From positions 1 through 64,000 of the forward strand of contig CAZGAV010000010.1 of assembly GCA_964523575.1 (NCBI GenBank): a DNA stretch of 64,000 nt. Direction: 5' to 3'. Source of the DNA: DAOUTW01 sp964523575 (lineage in GTDB: Bacteria; Zixibacteria; MSB-5A5; GN15; JAAZOE01). Position 1 is the first letter of the stretch. Every line of letters begins with the position of its first letter. The notes below the pieces were generated by a model. It had not been told where the DNA came from and searched no databases. It saw only the letters and a program-made list of their open reading frames with translations. The translations under genes and the position numbers were made by a program. Below, piece by piece: positions 61,078-64,000 of the stretch.

Positions 61078-62674
61078 AATGCAGGAGACCAATTGGCCGG
61101 AAGCCCGGGACTATCGAAAGTCGATCCGGTGGGAATTTTCGATCTATGTTTCAGGCATGATCATCATCCTGATGCTGGTCACCGGCTTTGTCATTACCGA
61201 CCAGTATGTCAGGCGGGTAACCAATAATATCGTCGATAAACTGCTGGTGCAGGCCCGCTCCTACTCCGGCCCGGCCGGCAAATTGATAATCGCCGCCGAC
61301 GCGCCGGACGCCTTGCTTCTGAGCAACATCTGCAAAAAGCTCTCGATCGACAATCCCGACGTGTACTGGTCGGGCATCGCCGGACAGGATGATATTTATC
61401 TGGCTCACACTGACATCAAAAATGTCATCGCCGGCGCCCGGATGGAACCGGTGACCTCGGTTCAATTCGGAGAAATATTGAGGCCGGGCGAGGCCTTCGA
61501 CCTGGCCGGAGACACCCTGTTCATTCTATCTCCGATCATTGAAAATGGAATCCCGGTCGGCAAACTCAAAGTCGCCGCCTCGACGCGGCAGATCGTTGAG
61601 GCCCGTAACGCCTCCATAATGACGGTGGCCTCCATCACGGCCCTGGTGATGCTCCTCGGGATTCCCCTGACCATGATCATCCTCCATCGGAAACTGCGCC
61701 CGGTGGCCGAAATGACCGACTATCTCAAAAGCATCGACGTCGATAACATTGCCATCGACATCCCCTTGCAGAAAAACAACGAGTTCGGATATCTGGCCCA
61801 AACGCTGAGAGTCATGGGGGCCAAATTGAATCAGGCGCGTGACGATTTGATCGAAAAGGAACGTATCGCCCGCGAACTTGAAATCGCGCACGAAATCCAG
61901 GCCAACATGCTTCCCCGCGGTTGTCCCGCCGACGATCAGATGGAATTCTCGGTCGAATATCGAAGCGCCCGCGAGGTCGGCGGCGATTATTATGATTTTA
62001 TGGAAATCGATGACAAACGCATCGGCTTTCTGGTGGCCGACGTTTCCGGGAAATCGTTGCCGGGAATGCTGGTCATGTTGCTAACCCGGGATATCGTCAA
62101 GCGGGAGGCCCGAAGAACACCCGATCCGGCCGGATTGCTTCGAAGCGTCAACCGGGAACTGCTCCCCAATATCAAAAGGGGGATGTTTGTCACAATGTTT
62201 GTGGGGGTGCTCAACCGGATTACCGGCGTTTTCACTTTCGCATCCGCCGGTCATAACCCCCTGATTCGCCTGGGCGCCGGAACTGGTGATCCCGAATTGC
62301 TAAAAACCAAAGGCTTTCCTCTGGGCTTGATGGAGGCCGAACAGTTCGATGAACGCCTCGAGCGAGGCGTTATTCAACTTGAACCGGGGGACTGGCTGGT
62401 TCAATACACCGACGGCATCAATGAAGCTCGCAATGCCGAAAATGTCGAATACGGCATGGATCGTTTTATCAGAAATCTTGAAACCGATCGCAACCTGACC
62501 GCGGGAAGTCTGGTCAAAGATGTCATCGAAAGACATTCCGAATTTGTCGGAACCGCCCCTCAGTTCGATGATATCACCCTTCTGGTGATGAAGTGGAAGG
62601 GCGTTTTGGCCGATACCAAGAACAGACCCCAGCGCGACGAGGTCCGGGTCGATCAAGAGGAAATTACCAGATGA
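61061..62674 (+). CDS. RsbU/SpoIIE-type PP2C phosphatase with HAMP domain
   Basis: 537 residues if started at ATG 61061 inside the preceding gene's end; ATGs at 61067 and 61079 are also possible. Two transmembrane helices (about 25-48 and 185-210) flank an extracytoplasmic sensor, then HAMP (about 207-262), a short coiled coil and a PP2C-like SpoIIE domain (about 300-520) with REVGGDYYDF, VADVSGKSLPG, SAGHNPLIRL, YTDGINEA and QFDDITLLV. This class dephosphorylates a STAS antagonist, which is encoded two genes downstream. Confidence 0.93.
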   Translation: MSMGNKMQETNWPEARDYRKSIRWEFSIYVSGMIIILMLVTGFVITDQYVRRVTNNIVDKLLVQARSYSGPAGKLIIAADAPDALLLSNICKKLSIDNPDVYWSGIAGQDDIYLAHTDIKNVIAGARMEPVTSVQFGEILRPGEAFDLAGDTLFILSPIIENGIPVGKLKVAASTRQIVEARNASIMTVASITALVMLLGIPLTMIILHRKLRPVAEMTDYLKSIDVDNIAIDIPLQKNNEFGYLAQTLRVMGAKLNQARDDLIEKERIARELEIAHEIQANMLPRGCPADDQMEFSVEYRSAREVGGDYYDFMEIDDKRIGFLVADVSGKSLPGMLVMLLTRDIVKREARRTPDPAGLLRSVNRELLPNIKRGMFVTMFVGVLNRITGVFTFASAGHNPLIRLGAGTGDPELLKTKGFPLGLMEAEQFDERLERGVIQLEPGDWLVQYTDGINEARNAENVEYGMDRFIRNLETDRNLTAGSLVKDVIERHSEFVGTAPQFDDITLLVMKWKGVLADTKNRPQRDEVRVDQEEITR

Positions 62675-63423
62675 TAATCTTCCCCGCCAGTCTTTCCGCC
62701 GATGAGATCGACCGTTTCTACGACGAAACGGCCCGGTCGCTTCAGTCGAAAACCGCGGAGGCTGTCGAAATCGATTGTTCCCGAATCGGACGGGTGACGT
62801 CCAGCCATATCAATATCTTGTGGCAGGCTCGTATCCAATGCACCGCCGTCGGTTCGGAACTCTCATTGATATCGCCCTCGGCCGATCTCATCCGCGTGCT
62901 TCGGGCGCTCGATTTATATGAGGTTTTTATTCCCCAGCCGGGCCGGCAGGCGGAGACCGAATTCCTTCCTGGAAAAACCGGCCCCCTCGACTCGGGACAA
63001 GCTTTCGATCTCAGCTTCAAACCCGACGCTCGGAGTATCGACTCCGCCCTGACCGCCTTCCGCGATTTCCTTGAGCAAATCAAGGTCGTCGGAACCCCGG
63101 CCTTCGAACTCGAAACCGCCTTCTATGAAGTCGCGACCAATATTCGCATCCACGGCCAATTGGGGAACGAAGATACGGTCGAATTCACGGCCGAATGTCT
63201 GCCCGACCGGCTGTCGATGCGATTTATTGACCCCGGACGTCCGTTCAATTATGAGGCCCTGCAAAGTGATTTCGATCCCGGGCAGGCTATGGCGGAAGGC
63301 CGTAAAAGAGGTTTCGGCCTGGTCATGATATCTCGATTGACCGACAATGTCCGGTATGAACGCCGGGATAAGAGATATAATGTCCTGACGGTGGAAAAAA
63401 GCTGGAGTCGGGCCGATGGATAA
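62671..63423 (+). CDS. STAS domain fused to RsbW-like anti-sigma kinase domain
   Basis: 250 residues from ATG 62671, overlapping the phosphatase stop (ATGA). Residues about 1-85 are STAS-like (VEIDCSRIGRVTSSHINILWQ with the Ser-Ser motif region), and residues about 112-245 are an HATPase_c_2 kinase domain (ELETAFYEVATNIRIHG as the N box, DPGRPFN, RKRGFGLVMISRL). Antagonist and kinase modules are normally separate; here they are joined. It may phosphorylate the downstream STAS protein or regulate itself in cis. Confidence 0.88.
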   Translation: MIIFPASLSADEIDRFYDETARSLQSKTAEAVEIDCSRIGRVTSSHINILWQARIQCTAVGSELSLISPSADLIRVLRALDLYEVFIPQPGRQAETEFLPGKTGPLDSGQAFDLSFKPDARSIDSALTAFRDFLEQIKVVGTPAFELETAFYEVATNIRIHGQLGNEDTVEFTAECLPDRLSMRFIDPGRPFNYEALQSDFDPGQAMAEGRKRGFGLVMISRLTDNVRYERRDKRYNVLTVEKSWSRADG

Positions 63424-63769
63424 ACACTCATTCGATATTAAGAAACTGAACGATTTCACCATCATGGTCGATCCCGGAGGCCGGCTGGATAACAATAACG
63501 CCCAGGCTATGGTGGAAACCCTGCTGACGGCCCGGTCCGAGGGTTACATGCATGTCATCATCGACATGAATCGTCTCGAATTTTTATCCTCGGCCGGCGT
63601 CGGTTCCATACTGGGGACGGTCGAACACTTCCGGGCCGAAGGCGGCGATATCGTGCTGTGCAACGCTTCCCCCGAAATCGTCCATGTCTTTCGGGTTCTT
63701 GACCTGATCGATTACCTGACCGTCAAGGCGAGCGCCGAAGAAGCCGTCAAATTCTGCGAAACCGGGTGA
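63416..63769 (+). CDS. STAS-domain anti-sigma factor antagonist (RsbV-like)
   Basis: 117 residues. Single STAS domain with the phosphorylation-site region IIDMNRLEFLSSAGVGSIL, where the Ser of the SSAG motif is the expected target. Overlaps the kinase fusion by eight bases. Together with it and the RsbU-like phosphatase it makes a complete partner-switching set. Confidence 0.93.
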   Translation: MDKHSFDIKKLNDFTIMVDPGGRLDNNNAQAMVETLLTARSEGYMHVIIDMNRLEFLSSAGVGSILGTVEHFRAEGGDIVLCNASPEIVHVFRVLDLIDYLTVKASAEEAVKFCETG

Positions 63770-64000
63770 TGAGATTGAAAACGACCGCATCAGAAGAAAA
63801 AGATAGCCAATATCTGGCCTGGTCGGATCGCCAGAAGTATGACAAACAGGTTCTGGCTCTCAACGCCCTGACCGATCTGGCCCGGAAATTTTCCAATAAG
63901 CCCGATTTCCATAATCTTGTCGATACCGTCGTTCTGACCCTGGCCGGGCAGTTTTCGGCTACCGGCGCTTTTGCCCGGCTGGTTCAGCCGGGGGCCTCAT
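63769..64000 (+). CDS. start of a signalling protein, cut by window end
   Basis: ATG 63769 overlaps the STAS stop (TGATG). The 77 visible codons run MRLKTTASEEKDSQ..., a polar leader followed by LNALTDLARKFSNK and LVDTVVLTLAGQF, the kind of helix that begins a GAF domain. Possibly a GAF-containing phosphatase or kinase belonging to the same partner-switching operon; the call depends on sequence beyond the window. Confidence 0.6.
   Translation, partial: MRLKTTASEEKDSQYLAWSDRQKYDKQVLALNALTDLARKFSNKPDFHNLVDTVVLTLAGQFSATGAFARLVQPGAS

Overview
The window looks like a chromosomal piece of an uncultured Gram-negative bacterium of the FCB superphylum, perhaps Zixibacteria-like. This placement is an inference. 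It rests on two secreted proteins with FlgD/Por-type C-terminal sorting-like domains, a PorV-like barrel protein, HlyD/MFS/TolC efflux genes and the general gene repertoire. No marker gene is present that fixes the phylum.

Layout. 1-240: the 3' half of a tRNA-Ser followed directly by unusual hairpin modules. 305-8819: a membrane redox module on the minus strand (DsrMKJOP/Hme-like HdrD-type Fe-S protein, cytochrome b, ferredoxin and an NrfD-hexaheme fusion). Diverging from it are a NifX-DUF1847 fusion, a Usp-like protein and a sigma-54 activator. Both divergent units have good -24/-12 promoters, and a cluster of TGTCGCA half-sites lies midway between them. 9031-16140: an accessory island. Two near-identical GIY-YIG nuclease genes, each with hairpin modules and degenerate tRNA-Ser tails, bracket a two-gene cassette that is more AT-rich than its surroundings where sampled: a protein with a duplicated uracil-DNA-glycosylase-like domain, and an amidohydrolase/S41-peptidase fusion. 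A truncated transposase lies next to the second GIY-YIG gene. This island is the best candidate for an undescribed system.

16417-20837: a MarR-regulated EmrAB-TolC-type efflux operon. 21085-30608: a signalling and transport cluster (NtrB-like kinase, three output-less response regulators, two tandem TauE/SafE permeases, an Alph_Pro_TM protein, a cytidylate-kinase-like/BON protein, a PEP-synthase-like protein without the usual C-terminal barrel, and a small membrane protein). 30741-38102: an Eri1-like exonuclease, an interrupted small ORF, a sugar-isomerase-like TIM barrel protein, a secreted protein, IMP dehydrogenase and a histone-deacetylase-like hydrolase. 38103-48667: amino-acid, racemase and peptide genes (MarR, GNAT, two PLP racemases, SSS transporter, M20 and M24 peptidases, class III aminotransferase, threonine synthase). 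48893-64000: a tightly coupled operon encoding a 3386-residue beta-helix/Ig-like surface protein, a PorV-TPR protein and a partner-switching set (RsbU-like phosphatase, STAS-kinase fusion, STAS antagonist, and the start of a further, possibly GAF-type, protein), running off the window end.
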